This document shows positions 25,970 to 35,271 of a stretch of DNA of 64,000 nt, one piece after another. Position 1 is the first letter of the stretch. Every line of letters starts with the position of its first letter. Under the pieces are notes generated by a model, which worked only from the letters and a program-made list of their open reading frames with translations, was not told the DNA's origin and searched no databases. Location of the stretch: NCBI RefSeq assembly GCF_019249725.2, contig NZ_CP137559.1:1097501-1161500 (forward strand). The letters run 5' to 3'. This DNA comes from Segatella hominis (lineage in GTDB: Bacteria > Bacteroidota > Bacteroidia > Bacteroidales > Bacteroidaceae). The position numbers were made by a program, and so were the translations under genes.

Positions 25970-26680
25970 TTAATCCAAAGTATGTCTGTCGATAAAATCA
26001 ACTACAATATTCTTATATGTTTCAGAAATCGGGATACCAATTTCTCCATAATAGAGTTTCGTTTTGTCTGTATAATCAAACAAATCAAAATTTGCAATAT
26101 AAGAGCGGTGAATTCTCTTGAATTTTCGTTTGGGGAGATGATCTTCCAGTTGGCGCAAATTCATTAAAGTAATGATGTTTCTTTTATTTTTCATGTGGAA
26201 TTTCACATAATCCTTTACACCTTCCACAAAAAGAATATCATCAAAATTGACCCGGATAGCTTTATAATCACTCTTCACGAACATATAGCCATCTCTCCTT
26301 ATCGGGTCAGCTTCATCCACATCTCTCATGTAATTTCTTACTCTCTCAACACAAGCCTGAAAATTCTGATAATTTACCGGTTTGAGAAGATAGTCGAAAC
26401 CGCCAGACTTATAACCATCTATCGCATATTCACTAAATGCAGTAACAAAAACGATACGAGTCTTCTTAGGTAGCATTTTCGCAAGTTCCAAGCCACTCAA
26501 CTGCTGCATACGAATACCCATGAAAAGCAAATCAATGGAATGTTCTCTAAAGCCTTTCATTGCCTCAACTGCATTCGTATAGCCACCTATTAAATTCAAA
26601 TAGGGGACTTTAGCTACATAGCTCTTTAGAATTTCTACAGATTCTATATTGTCATCTACTATTGCGCAACTAATTTTCAT
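25970..26680 (-). CDS. LytTR response regulator lacking the phospho-acceptor Asp
   Basis: A 236-aa regulator with a receiver domain (1-~120) and a LytTR DNA-binding domain (~135-236; FVKSDYKAIRVNFDDILFVEGVKDYVKFH, RKFKRIHRSYIANFDLF). The acidic pair D9-D10 (IVDDN), the Thr-Ala in VTAFSEY and the Lys in LLKPVNY are kept, but the phosphorylation site reads DLLFMGIRM: residue 55 is Gly (codon GGT, 26518-26516) where Asp (GAT/GAC) is expected. It cannot be phosphorylated in the normal manner. It follows the MacAB-TolC genes at 148 nt on the same strand and no histidine kinase is next to it. The ATG at 26680 is preferred to 26743. Confidence 0.9.
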   Translation of the reverse strand: MKISCAIVDDNIESVEILKSYVAKVPYLNLIGGYTNAVEAMKGFREHSIDLLFMGIRMQQLSGLELAKMLPKKTRIVFVTAFSEYAIDGYKSGGFDYLLKPVNYQNFQACVERVRNYMRDVDEADPIRRDGYMFVKSDYKAIRVNFDDILFVEGVKDYVKFHMKNKRNIITLMNLRQLEDHLPKRKFKRIHRSYIANFDLFDYTDKTKLYYGEIGIPISETYKNIVVDFIDRHTLD

Positions 26681-26828
26681 AATAGTAATCTTTAAATAGT
26701 TAAATCTCCAAGTTATTAAATGTGAGCTAATAAAAGCCTCCACTTGTTATTAAAAAATAACGTAGTGGAGGCCATAATATTGTCTTTTTGGCTACAAAAA
26801 ATCTCTTAAAAAACTTTTATTGCCTGTT

Positions 26829-28067
26829 TTATTCGTAACGAATGGCTTCTATCGGATCGAGCCTTGCTGCTTTTTTGGCAGGATACCATCCAAAGAATAC
26901 ACCAGTAAACGTACATACTGCAAAGCTCATGATAATACTCCATGGCTCTATCTGAGTAGCTACGTGGGCAAACTGTTGCAAGGAAACCGAAATACTTACT
27001 CCAAGAATCACACCGATTATACCACCAGTAACGCTCAGCAGAATAGCCTCGATAAGGAATTGGTTGAGGATGTCTATTCCCCTGGCTCCAACACTCATTC
27101 TCAAGCCAATCTCTCGGGTTCGTTCTGTGACGCTCACATACATAATATTCATGATTCCAATGCCACCCACAATCAGAGAAATACCCGCAACACTACCGAG
27201 CAAAATTGTAATAGTTGACATCGTGGAATTCATCATACTTGAGATTTCTTCCTGTGAACGGATATTGAAATCATCATCGTCACCCTCCGTCGTATCCGTA
27301 GCGTCTTTCAACTTATGTGTTCTACGAAGAATCTGTGTTATCTGATCCTGAGCAGGTTCTGAAGCTTCTTCTGTAATGGCAGAACATACAATTTCACTCA
27401 GATAAGTCTGCGCCAGAATACGTTTCATGACCGTAGTATAGGGAGCCAAAACAAGGTCATCCTGGTCCATACCCATACTGTTATAACCCTTTTTCTTAAG
27501 AACTCCTATCACACGGAAAGGAATACTGTTGAAGCGGACAACCCTTCCTATAGGATCACTTCCATCCGGGAAAAGATAATCCACAACCGTCTGTCCCAAG
27601 ACACAAACTTTGGCAGCAGTCTTGATGTCAGAATCAGTAAACATCTCTCCATCAGCAATCTTCAATTGTCTGATAGTCAAATAGTCCTGATTCACACCAT
27701 AAATACTACTCTGGGTATTATTGTTACCATTGATCCATTGTCCATTACTGCTTACAGAAGGCGAAATGGCCGAAATATAGTTACATTCATCCTTAATGGC
27801 GTCATAGTCGGTCTGCTTAAGAGTCTCCATGGAAGAAGCATCTTGACGAACACCTCCACGCATATCGGCTCCCGGATGAATCATAATCATATTGGAACCC
27901 ATCTCTGCAATATTAGCCTTGATGCTGGCTTTACTTCCCTGACCAATGGCAAGCATGGTAATGACTGCGGCAATACCGATAATAATACCTAATGCCGTGA
28001 GGAAAGAGCGCATCTTATTGGCCGCAATGGCACGGATTGCTATTTTAAAAAGATTCTGATAATTCAT
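26829..28067 (-). CDS. MacB-type ABC transporter permease
   Basis: A 412-aa permease of the MacB/FtsX class. N-terminal membrane segment (KMRSFLTALGIIIGIAAVITMLAIG), large periplasmic MacB_PCD domain (~50-280), then three C-terminal segments with the FtsX motif ERTREIGLRMSVGARGIDILNQFLIEA. With the ATPase encoded 44 nt upstream it forms a split MacB that drives export by a mechanotransmission mechanism. Part of a tolC-macA-ATPase-permease operon. Confidence 0.93.
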   Translation of the reverse strand: MNYQNLFKIAIRAIAANKMRSFLTALGIIIGIAAVITMLAIGQGSKASIKANIAEMGSNMIMIHPGADMRGGVRQDASSMETLKQTDYDAIKDECNYISAISPSVSSNGQWINGNNNTQSSIYGVNQDYLTIRQLKIADGEMFTDSDIKTAAKVCVLGQTVVDYLFPDGSDPIGRVVRFNSIPFRVIGVLKKKGYNSMGMDQDDLVLAPYTTVMKRILAQTYLSEIVCSAITEEASEPAQDQITQILRRTHKLKDATDTTEGDDDDFNIRSQEEISSMMNSTMSTITILLGSVAGISLIVGGIGIMNIMYVSVTERTREIGLRMSVGARGIDILNQFLIEAILLSVTGGIIGVILGVSISVSLQQFAHVATQIEPWSIIMSFAVCTFTGVFFGWYPAKKAARLDPIEAIRYE

Positions 28068-28111
28068 TTTCTTATTTTTTATAGGAATATCAAAGAAATA
28101 AGATTCTAAAT

Positions 28112-28912
28112 CTACTCATCTGTATTCTGAGGCAATGCAGCCAGACCTTCCTTGGCAGAAAGGATATGCTGATTGTATTCGTCACTGATAATATGACCGT
28201 CACGCAACTCTATATTCCTACTGGAATAATTGGCAATATCCGGATTATGAGTCACAAATATAATGGTTCTGCCTTCTGCATAAAGTTTCTGAAACAAGAC
28301 CAGAATCTCAAAACTGGTTCTCGTATCCAAATTACCTGTAGCCTCATCAGCGAGAATCACCGCAGGATCATTGACCAGAGCTCTGGCAATAGCAACACGC
28401 TGCATCTGTCCACCAGACATCTGGTTGCTCTTGTGATAAAGTCGCTCGCCAAGACCTACAGCCTTCAATGCCTCAATCGCTCTATTCTTTCGCTCTTCAG
28501 GACCTATATTAGGATTATACATCAGAGGAAGTTCTACATTCTCTACACTTGTCGTCTTAGGCAACAGGTTGTAGTTCTGGAATATAAAACCAATCTTACG
28601 GTTTCTCAGAATGGCACGGTCATTTCTGGACATCGTTCTCACGCTGACTCCATCAAGATAATATTCACCACTGGATGGAGTATCGAGACAACCGAGCTGG
28701 TTGAGTAGGGTAGATTTACCTGAACCAGATTTACCCATGATTGTAACAAACTCTCCCTCATAGATCTTGAAGCTAACACCTTTCAAGGCATGAACCACCT
28801 CATCTCCAACTAAGAAATTGCGCTTCACATTATCCAGTTCAATGACGACCTTTTTGCCTTCTTGTTGCCCTATTTGTTTGCCTTCTTGGCTATTGCTTGA
28901 AATTTCTGTCAT
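28112..28912 (-). CDS. MacB/LolD-type ABC transporter ATPase
   Basis: A 266-aa ATPase. Walker [17 protein letters not shown]-loop FQNYNLLP, signature [14 protein letters not shown], Walker [12 protein letters not shown] and the switch His in IIFVTHNPD. Typical of the MacB/LolD family. The first ~20 residues are a charged repeat-like leader ([11 protein letters not shown]) before the domain. It energises the permease encoded downstream. Confidence 0.94.
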   Translation of the reverse strand: MTEISSNSQEGKQIGQQEGKKVVIELDNVKRNFLVGDEVVHALKGVSFKIYEGEFVTIMGKSGSGKSTLLNQLGCLDTPSSGEYYLDGVSVRTMSRNDRAILRNRKIGFIFQNYNLLPKTTSVENVELPLMYNPNIGPEERKNRAIEALKAVGLGERLYHKSNQMSGGQMQRVAIARALVNDPAVILADEATGNLDTRTSFEILVLFQKLYAEGRTIIFVTHNPDIANYSSRNIELRDGHIISDEYNQHILSAKEGLAALPQNTDE

Positions 28913-28932
28913 CTCTTGAAAATTGTTTCTGC

Positions 28933-28960
28933 TGAGAGTCCCGTTATCAGGGAACTCTCA
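28933..28960 (-). other. Intercistronic hairpin between macA and ATPase genes
   Basis: TGAGAGTCCC (28933-28942) pairs with GGGAACTCTCA (28950-28960) with one bulged A. There is no U-tract after it in the transcribed direction, so it is more likely an mRNA-processing or attenuation structure than a terminator. Confidence 0.5.
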
Positions 28961-28967
28961 ACTTGGG

Positions 28968-30152
28968 TTATTTTTTCTTTCCTCTTGGACCAGGTCCGCT
29001 AATCAATCCCTGACTTTGCGGCTGACTATCTTCTTCGTCTTCAGAAGCATCAACAACAATTTCTGTAACAACGCTTTGACCTGCCTTTATACCGCTAATA
29101 ATCTGAGTATGCATTGCATCACTCTGCCCGATATTTACAGAATGGGCAGTCAGCGTATTACCATTTAGCGTCCATACCTTATTCTTACCTTTGCAATCTA
29201 CGATTTTCATATCTTTGCCCACCGTCTCTTTAGTTGGAGTAAAGCGCAAAGCCTTATTAGCAACACTCAATATGTTAGCTTGCTCCTTCGTAAAAATGGT
29301 AACATTGGCAGTAAGTCCTGGCTTCAATTTCAAATCAGCATTAGGAGCGCTGATTACCACTTCGTAAGTTACCACATTATTAGTTGTAGTAGCTTCCAAT
29401 CTCACCTGCTTAACAACACCCTCGAAAGTATCATCAGGATAAGCATCTACCGTAAAGTTTACTCTATTACCAACAGCAACACCGCCTATATCAGCCTCAT
29501 CAACATTTGCAATAACCTGCATATTCTTCAAGTCTTTGGCAATCGTGAAAAGTTCTGGTGTATTGAAGCTGGCTGCAACAGTCTGTCCTTCTTCCACACT
29601 TTTAGAAATCACAGTTCCATCGATAGGAGAGGTGATCGTTGCATAACCCAGATTAGTTTGCGCTTTCTGCACATTTTCGCGGGAAGAAGCAACCTGCTCC
29701 TTGGCCTGTCTGTAAGCCAAAAGGGCATTTTCATATTCATCAGCACTTACAAGACCTTTCTTATATAAAGTCTGATAGCGCTTCATATTGGCACTCTGAT
29801 AACAGAGATTACTCTCAGTACTTGCTAAATTTGCCTTGGCCGTATTCAGTTCACTGATTAGGTTGGTCTTGTCAAGTTCAGCAATCACCTGACCCTTTTT
29901 AACTACGGAATTGTAATCCACATAAAGTTTATTCACAATACCACTCACCTGAGTACCAACCGTAACACTGGTAACAGCCTCTATCGTTCCTGTAGCAGTA
30001 ATACTGTTCTGCAGTGTATGAGTGGCAACTTTCTCTTGTTTGAAATTAATCTTTTCTTCCTTTTTGCCCCCTGAAAGCAACCAAGCAGCAACTGCTATGA
30101 CAACCACAAGAATCATGGCAATCCATACCTTACTAAAGATTTTCTTTTTCAT
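28968..30152 (-). CDS. MacA-type periplasmic adaptor (membrane fusion protein)
   Basis: A 394-aa adaptor: N-terminal membrane anchor (VWIAMILVVVIAVAAWLLSG), lipoyl/barrel-sandwich halves (GTVTVGTQVSGIVNKLYVDYNSVVKKGQVIAELD and GYATITSPIDGTVIS), a helical hairpin between (~95-165), then beta-barrel and membrane-proximal domains. It bridges the inner-membrane MacB and the TolC channel. The C-terminus ends in a proline/lysine tail (SGPGPRGKKK). Confidence 0.92.
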   Translation of the reverse strand: MKKKIFSKVWIAMILVVVIAVAAWLLSGGKKEEKINFKQEKVATHTLQNSITATGTIEAVTSVTVGTQVSGIVNKLYVDYNSVVKKGQVIAELDKTNLISELNTAKANLASTESNLCYQSANMKRYQTLYKKGLVSADEYENALLAYRQAKEQVASSRENVQKAQTNLGYATITSPIDGTVISKSVEEGQTVAASFNTPELFTIAKDLKNMQVIANVDEADIGGVAVGNRVNFTVDAYPDDTFEGVVKQVRLEATTTNNVVTYEVVISAPNADLKLKPGLTANVTIFTKEQANILSVANKALRFTPTKETVGKDMKIVDCKGKNKVWTLNGNTLTAHSVNIGQSDAMHTQIISGIKAGQSVVTEIVVDASEDEEDSQPQSQGLISGPGPRGKKK

Positions 30153-30213
30153 ATCTCTCTGTATTCTTTTAATTTATTATTTCATCATACCTATTTATAT
30201 TGATAAAAGAAGA

Positions 30214-31551
30214 TTACTCCACCTTTCCGTTTTTATAGAAGTTCAACATACCTAAATTAAGGATTGTCAAGTACTTAGCCTGCAATTCATTCTGTTGAGC
30301 TTTAAGGAGATTATCCTTACCCGTACGAAGTTCTACGATATTTTTCAATCCCAATTTGAATTGCTCATTCAAGAGTTCAAAAGAGGTCTTGGCACTTTCG
30401 GTAGAAACTTTTGCAGACTTGAATTGGCTCTGATTTGTATTCGCCTGCAACCAATAATTTTCAATAGTAGAGTAGAGCTTTGTCTGCTCATTCTTCAAAT
30501 CCAACATACTACTCTGTTTCTGAAGATTAGCCTTGTTGATAGCAGTTTTGGTTGCACGATTATCATAGATAGGAATGCTGATGGAAACACCACCACCTAA
30601 ACTAAAATTCTGCTTGATTTGCGTTCCCCAACCAGTCTTGTTCATGGAAGTAGAACTTGTAGAGACACCTGCATTAGCACTAATCGTTGGCATTTTACCA
30701 GCTTTGGCAATATCAATATTCAAATTACTCTGATCTATCATATTCTGATAGCTTTTGATTTCCGGACGATTGTCAAGAGCAGAAGCATAAACGCTATTGA
30801 GAGCAGGAATAGAAGCTAAAGCCTGTGAATCAGTAGTAGAAGGAATCACAATATCAAAAGCCTCATCGTTTGTAATTTGCAACAATTCCTTAAGTTGTCT
30901 CTTGTAATTCTTTACATTACTCTCAGCAGCAACAATATTATATTCATCCTGTGCTCTCTGAGCAGTAAGCTGAGCTAAATCCGCCTGACTCATCTTACCA
31001 TTCTTAACAAATTCCTTTCCACGGTTTTCATTTTCCAGACTTGACTTATAGCTTTCCTGATTTACCTTTATCGCCTCTGTAGAATAGCAAATCTGAATGT
31101 ATAATGTTGCAATTTGTTCTTGAAGGTTTTGAGCCTGAGTAGCTGAATCCAAAGCTGCAGCCTCGTAAGTCAACTTATTCAGTTTTACCTGATTACGATT
31201 TTTATTACCATTCCAAATTACATAGTTACCCATTACAGAATAAGAACCATTGTAATAAACCTTATCAACAGAAGATTTGGTGAAACCCTCTCCACTGATT
31301 CCGCTTGTTACCCACGGAGTATAACTTACATTCTGATTAGACGAAGCTGACAAAGAGGGCAACAAAGCAGCCTTAGACTGCAAATAATCCTCATTTGCAC
31401 TTGCTTTTTTAATTTGAGTCTTTTGCAAACTTATATTATTCTCCAATGCATAATTGATACATTCTTTAAGAGTCCATTGTTTTGCATAAATCCCAGAAGG
31501 AATGGTGGCTAAGAAAGCACCAATCAAAACTTTACCAAATCTTTTGTTCAT
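30214..31551 (-). CDS. TolC family outer-membrane efflux protein
   Basis: A 445-aa TolC-like channel: signal peptide (VLIGAFLATIPSGIYA, cleavage ~23), then two repeats of long helices (WTLKECINYALENNISLQKTQ and the second TLKxC-like half from ~255, PEIKSYQNMIDQSNLNIDIAKAGKMPTISANAG). First gene of the export operon, 61 nt ahead of macA. The 302-nt gap upstream holds the fbp terminator and no clear promoter. Confidence 0.92.
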   Translation of the reverse strand: MNKRFGKVLIGAFLATIPSGIYAKQWTLKECINYALENNISLQKTQIKKASANEDYLQSKAALLPSLSASSNQNVSYTPWVTSGISGEGFTKSSVDKVYYNGSYSVMGNYVIWNGNKNRNQVKLNKLTYEAAALDSATQAQNLQEQIATLYIQICYSTEAIKVNQESYKSSLENENRGKEFVKNGKMSQADLAQLTAQRAQDEYNIVAAESNVKNYKRQLKELLQITNDEAFDIVIPSTTDSQALASIPALNSVYASALDNRPEIKSYQNMIDQSNLNIDIAKAGKMPTISANAGVSTSSTSMNKTGWGTQIKQNFSLGGGVSISIPIYDNRATKTAINKANLQKQSSMLDLKNEQTKLYSTIENYWLQANTNQSQFKSAKVSTESAKTSFELLNEQFKLGLKNIVELRTGKDNLLKAQQNELQAKYLTILNLGMLNFYKNGKVE

Positions 31552-31779
31552 ATCTTAATCATTTATATTATTATCACTATTAGTATAATCCGATTTATTT
31601 TATCATTTAAATCTAACTACAGATTTCATAATCTAAATCAAATTACAGTTTTTCTCTATTTACGTTTGGTTAGACGAAGTGTAGTAGAAATAAGTTTATT
31701 TACCTAAAGTCATTTTAACAATCATTTTAAGACTCAAATGAAAAAACAAAAAGATGTTATCGGGCTAAAAACAAAAAAA

Positions 31780-31821
31780 AGAGAAATATTACAAGGAAAT
31801 AATGCCTTATAATATTTCTCT
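31780..31821 (-). terminator. fbp terminator
   Basis: AGAGAAATATTA-C-AAGG (31780-31796) pairs with CCTT-A-TAATATTTCTCT (31805-31821); on the minus strand a run of eight T follows. It ends the fbp transcript 33 nt past the stop. Confidence 0.9.
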
Positions 31822-31853
31822 AACTAAAGTTGGATAACTTGCTGTATTACAAA

Positions 31854-33842
31854 TTATTGCTTCTTTTCTTTTTCTTTAATATATCCATGTCTGTAAGCAA
31901 AGAGTAATTCCTCCAGATCGTCAATTTGCTTACGAAGTTCCACACCTATATCAGTATCAGCCACAAGCATTCTTCTATTAGACATTTCTACTATCTGGGT
32001 GGTACTTTTAATGTCCGTACCTCTCTGGATAGCATCTTCTGTACTTGTAAAAGGTTCATGCTGAACAAGCTGGAAACCTCTGGAGTGATAGACTAACGTA
32101 TAACCGGCTATACCCGTCTCATTATGATAAGCCTTAGAGAATCCACCATCGATAACCATCAGTTTTCCGTTGGCTTTGATAGGATTTTCACCCTTCAGAG
32201 TTCTTACAGGCACGTGTCCGTTGATGATATGTCTATTAGAACCTACCACTCCGAATGCATCAAGAATATGGTCTATCACTTCTTCATCATCACGAAGCTT
32301 GAAATAATATCCCTTTTCCTCAACATGAGTCTCCTTATCTGCAATAAAATATCGCTCAAATGTAGCCATTTTACTCTTGTCAAAGAGAGGACTGTCTGGA
32401 CCACACCACAGATACAAGAAATAGTCAATCGCATAATCTCGCTCCTCTGGCGCAGAATCCTGCTGGAAAGCAGTACGAATCTGCATACCCGTATGGTACA
32501 TTAAGGCTCTACCGCTATATTTCTTTCCAGGATAAATTTCCACTTCCTTCAAAGAACCATCTTCATTCAGTGGACAAGATGCATGGAACAACAGATTATT
32601 ATTATAAATTCCATACATACAACCATGTTGCAACATCACTCTGATGTGCTTATGCAACTTTTCACAAACAGAGAATGAATGATGCAATTTGCTGATGAGA
32701 ATTTCTTCCTCTGGTGATAATTCAGATGGGGCAGCAGGATTGATAGTAGGGAAGGAGCAAGAACTCATCTTGTACGTTTTCCCTTGAAGATCTATCGTTC
32801 CATTCTGATAATCAACATGTTCGAAGAGACATCTGTCATTCATTTTCCATTCAGGATGCTTGGCAATAATCTGGCTCTCCACCTTAAACTGAATTACCGC
32901 AATGGCCTTATGCATCTGAGCCGTTAATCGCAAAGTTTTTTCATCCAACAGGGAAGCACCACCACTTGTTTTAGGAATAAACTCCATACATGGATCATTC
33001 TTGTAAGTCTCCATGGCAAACGTAGCCAAAGGAACAAGATTGATTCCATATCCTTCCTCAAGAGTTGGTAAATTACCATATCGCAAACTCAATCTGATAA
33101 CATTACAGATACAAGCATCATTACCTGCCGCAGCACCCATCCAGAGAATGTCGTGATTTCCCCATTGCATATCCCAACTATGATATTTCCTCATCGTGTC
33201 CATGATGATGTGAGCGCCAGGACCTCTATCGTAAATATCTCCCAATATATGAAGCGAATCGATAGCCAAACGCTGGATTACATTGGCAATGGCGATGATG
33301 AAATCATCCGCTCTACCTGTAGAAATGATCGTATCGACAATTACATTCACATAAGCAGTTTTATCATGATCTTCCGTATGCTCATGTAGAAGTTCCTGAA
33401 TGATGTATGAAAAATCAGCAGGAAGTGACTTTCTTACTTTTGAACGAGTATATTTGCTGGAAACATCACGGCATACTGCAACCAATTGATGAAGCGTAAT
33501 ATGATACCAGTCATCAATATCCGTCTCATTATGCTTTACCAGTTCAAGTTTCTGTTCAGGATAGTAAATAAGCGTACACAGTTCTCTTTTCTCTGATTCC
33601 CTCAGTGTGTTGCCAAACAGTTCATTTACCTTTCGCTTAATGTTTCCAGATGCATTCTTCAATACGTGAATAAATGCTTCATACTCACCATGGATATCAG
33701 CCAGAAAATGTTCCGTACCCTTAGGCAAATTAAGGATTGCCTGCAAATTGATAATCTCCGTACTCGCCTCCGCAACCGTAGGAAACGATTGCGAAAGAAG
33801 TTGGAGATACCTCATGTCTTCTTCGATATTGTAATGCTTCAT
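31854..33842 (-). CDS. fbp: Fructose-1,6-bisphosphatase class III
   Basis: A 662-aa enzyme that hydrolyses fructose-1,6-bisphosphate in gluconeogenesis. The class III (FBPase_2, metallophosphatase-like) family is recognised from the N-terminus EEDMRYLQLLSQSFPTVAEASTEIINL, HFLADIHGEYEAFIHVL, LHILGDIYDRGPGAHIIMDTM, WGNHDILWMGAAAG and the C-terminal IDGGFSKAYHNETGIAGYTL. Length is usual for Bacteroidota/Firmicutes. It follows the two deoxynucleoside kinases at 72 nt and may be co-transcribed. Confidence 0.96.
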   Translation of the reverse strand: MKHYNIEEDMRYLQLLSQSFPTVAEASTEIINLQAILNLPKGTEHFLADIHGEYEAFIHVLKNASGNIKRKVNELFGNTLRESEKRELCTLIYYPEQKLELVKHNETDIDDWYHITLHQLVAVCRDVSSKYTRSKVRKSLPADFSYIIQELLHEHTEDHDKTAYVNVIVDTIISTGRADDFIIAIANVIQRLAIDSLHILGDIYDRGPGAHIIMDTMRKYHSWDMQWGNHDILWMGAAAGNDACICNVIRLSLRYGNLPTLEEGYGINLVPLATFAMETYKNDPCMEFIPKTSGGASLLDEKTLRLTAQMHKAIAVIQFKVESQIIAKHPEWKMNDRCLFEHVDYQNGTIDLQGKTYKMSSCSFPTINPAAPSELSPEEEILISKLHHSFSVCEKLHKHIRVMLQHGCMYGIYNNNLLFHASCPLNEDGSLKEVEIYPGKKYSGRALMYHTGMQIRTAFQQDSAPEERDYAIDYFLYLWCGPDSPLFDKSKMATFERYFIADKETHVEEKGYYFKLRDDEEVIDHILDAFGVVGSNRHIINGHVPVRTLKGENPIKANGKLMVIDGGFSKAYHNETGIAGYTLVYHSRGFQLVQHEPFTSTEDAIQRGTDIKSTTQIVEMSNRRMLVADTDIGVELRKQIDDLEELLFAYRHGYIKEKEKKQ

Positions 33843-33914
33843 ACGTTGACAATTTGTTAATTCTTGTTGATAATATATTCGTAATCAGGAAACTGAAACT
33901 TATTGACATCTAAC

Positions 33915-34535
33915 TTATTCCAACGGGAACAGGCCAAAAAGTTCAGCATCTATCTGATCAGTAATCTGTCTGAAATCCTCAGGGTTCTCCTCGAAATTAA
34001 GATGGTCACCATCTATAATAATCAATTTACCCTTATAGTTTTTGATCCAATTCTCATATCTGTTATTCAATCCCTGAAGATAATCTATGCGAATACTTTT
34101 TTCAAAGTTTCTACCACGACGCTCGATATGGCTCACCAGAGTAGGGATGCTACTTCTGATATAAATCATGAGATCAGGAAGTTTTACCAGACTGATCATA
34201 AGATCAAAGAGGTCGGTATAGTTTTCAAAATCCCTGTCACTCATCATACCGATATCATGAAGATTTGGAGCGAAAATCTTCGCATCTTCAAAGATAGTTC
34301 TATCCTGAATAATCGTATCATCACACTTGGAGATTTCTACTACATCATGAAATCTCTTATTCAAGAAATAGATCTGCAGGTTGAAAGACCATCTTTCCAT
34401 ATCCTTGTAATAATCAGCCAGATAGGGATTATTATCAACAGGTTCGAAATTAGGTTTCCAACCATATCTTTTGCTCAGTAATTTCGTGAGCGTCGTTTTA
34501 CCACTACCGATATTGCCCGCAATTGCTATATGCAT
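33915..34535 (-). CDS. Deoxynucleoside kinase (downstream copy)
   Basis: A 206-aa kinase of the dCK/dGK family for deoxynucleoside salvage. P-loop GNIGSGKTTLT (7-17), ExxxxNPYL (FEPVDNNPYLADYY), DRTIFEDAKIFA (the DR[ST]-E motif), and IRSSIPTLVSHIERRGR of the lid. It lies 23 nt after a paralogue, the two being clearly related along the whole length. Pairs of such kinases with separate dAdo and dGuo/dCyd preference are known in Gram-positive bacteria; specificity here is unknown. Confidence 0.9.
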   Translation of the reverse strand: MHIAIAGNIGSGKTTLTKLLSKRYGWKPNFEPVDNNPYLADYYKDMERWSFNLQIYFLNKRFHDVVEISKCDDTIIQDRTIFEDAKIFAPNLHDIGMMSDRDFENYTDLFDLMISLVKLPDLMIYIRSSIPTLVSHIERRGRNFEKSIRIDYLQGLNNRYENWIKNYKGKLIIIDGDHLNFEENPEDFRQITDQIDAELFGLFPLE

Positions 34536-34558
34536 TTTCTTTACGTTTAAATTGTTTA

Positions 34559-35197
34559 CTAATCTTTTTCGTTTACTCGTGAAGAGAAAAGGCCAAAGAG
34601 TTCTGCGTCTATCTTATCAATGATGCCTCCAAACTCTTTAGGATTATGCTCAAAATCCATGTTGTCAACGTCAATCACGAGCACCCTTCCTTTGTATTTA
34701 TTCCATATAAAATCTTCGTAGAGAGCATTGATCCCCTGAAGATAATCAAGTGGAATTTTCTGTTCACATTCCCGTCCTCTTTTTTGGATATTTTTGACGA
34801 GATGCGGTACAGAAGAACGAAGATAAATCATCAATTCCGGTTGCTCTACAACAGACATCATTGAATCAAACAATCCCATATAAGTATCAAAGTCACGCTC
34901 GTCCATATAACCCATTTTTCGATTGTTAGCCACAAAGACATACACGCCCTCGAAGATACTGCGGTCTTGAATGATAGTCTCGTTACTTTGTTGTATTTCC
35001 AACAGATTTTTGAAGCGCTGCTTCAAATAGAAGATTTCCATATTGAGCACCCATCTGGGAATATCTTTATAATAATCATCCAGGTAAGGGTTTTTCTCAA
35101 CGGGTTCAAGAAATTTCTTCCATCCGTAATGCTTTGATAACATTTGAGTAAGCGTTGTTTTACCACTTCCAATATTACCTGCTACTGCTATATACAT
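34559..35197 (-). CDS. Deoxynucleoside kinase (upstream copy)
   Basis: A 212-aa paralogue of the next gene: AVAGNIGSGKTTLTQ, FLEPVEKNPYLDDYY, DRSIFEGVYVFVANN and LRSSVPHLVKNIQKRGRECE. Differences around the active site (EGVYVF against EDAKIF, FDSMMSVVEQPEL against FDLMISLVKLPDL) suggest that the pair has split substrate preference. First of a probable three-gene operon with the second kinase and fbp. Confidence 0.9.
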   Translation of the reverse strand: MYIAVAGNIGSGKTTLTQMLSKHYGWKKFLEPVEKNPYLDDYYKDIPRWVLNMEIFYLKQRFKNLLEIQQSNETIIQDRSIFEGVYVFVANNRKMGYMDERDFDTYMGLFDSMMSVVEQPELMIYLRSSVPHLVKNIQKRGRECEQKIPLDYLQGINALYEDFIWNKYKGRVLVIDVDNMDFEHNPKEFGGIIDKIDAELFGLFSSRVNEKD

Positions 35198-35271
35198 ACT
35201 TTATTTAAGTTTAGATGAGATGAAATCCATTTTTATGAAGAAAGAATCATCATATATTAAGAATGGTCATC

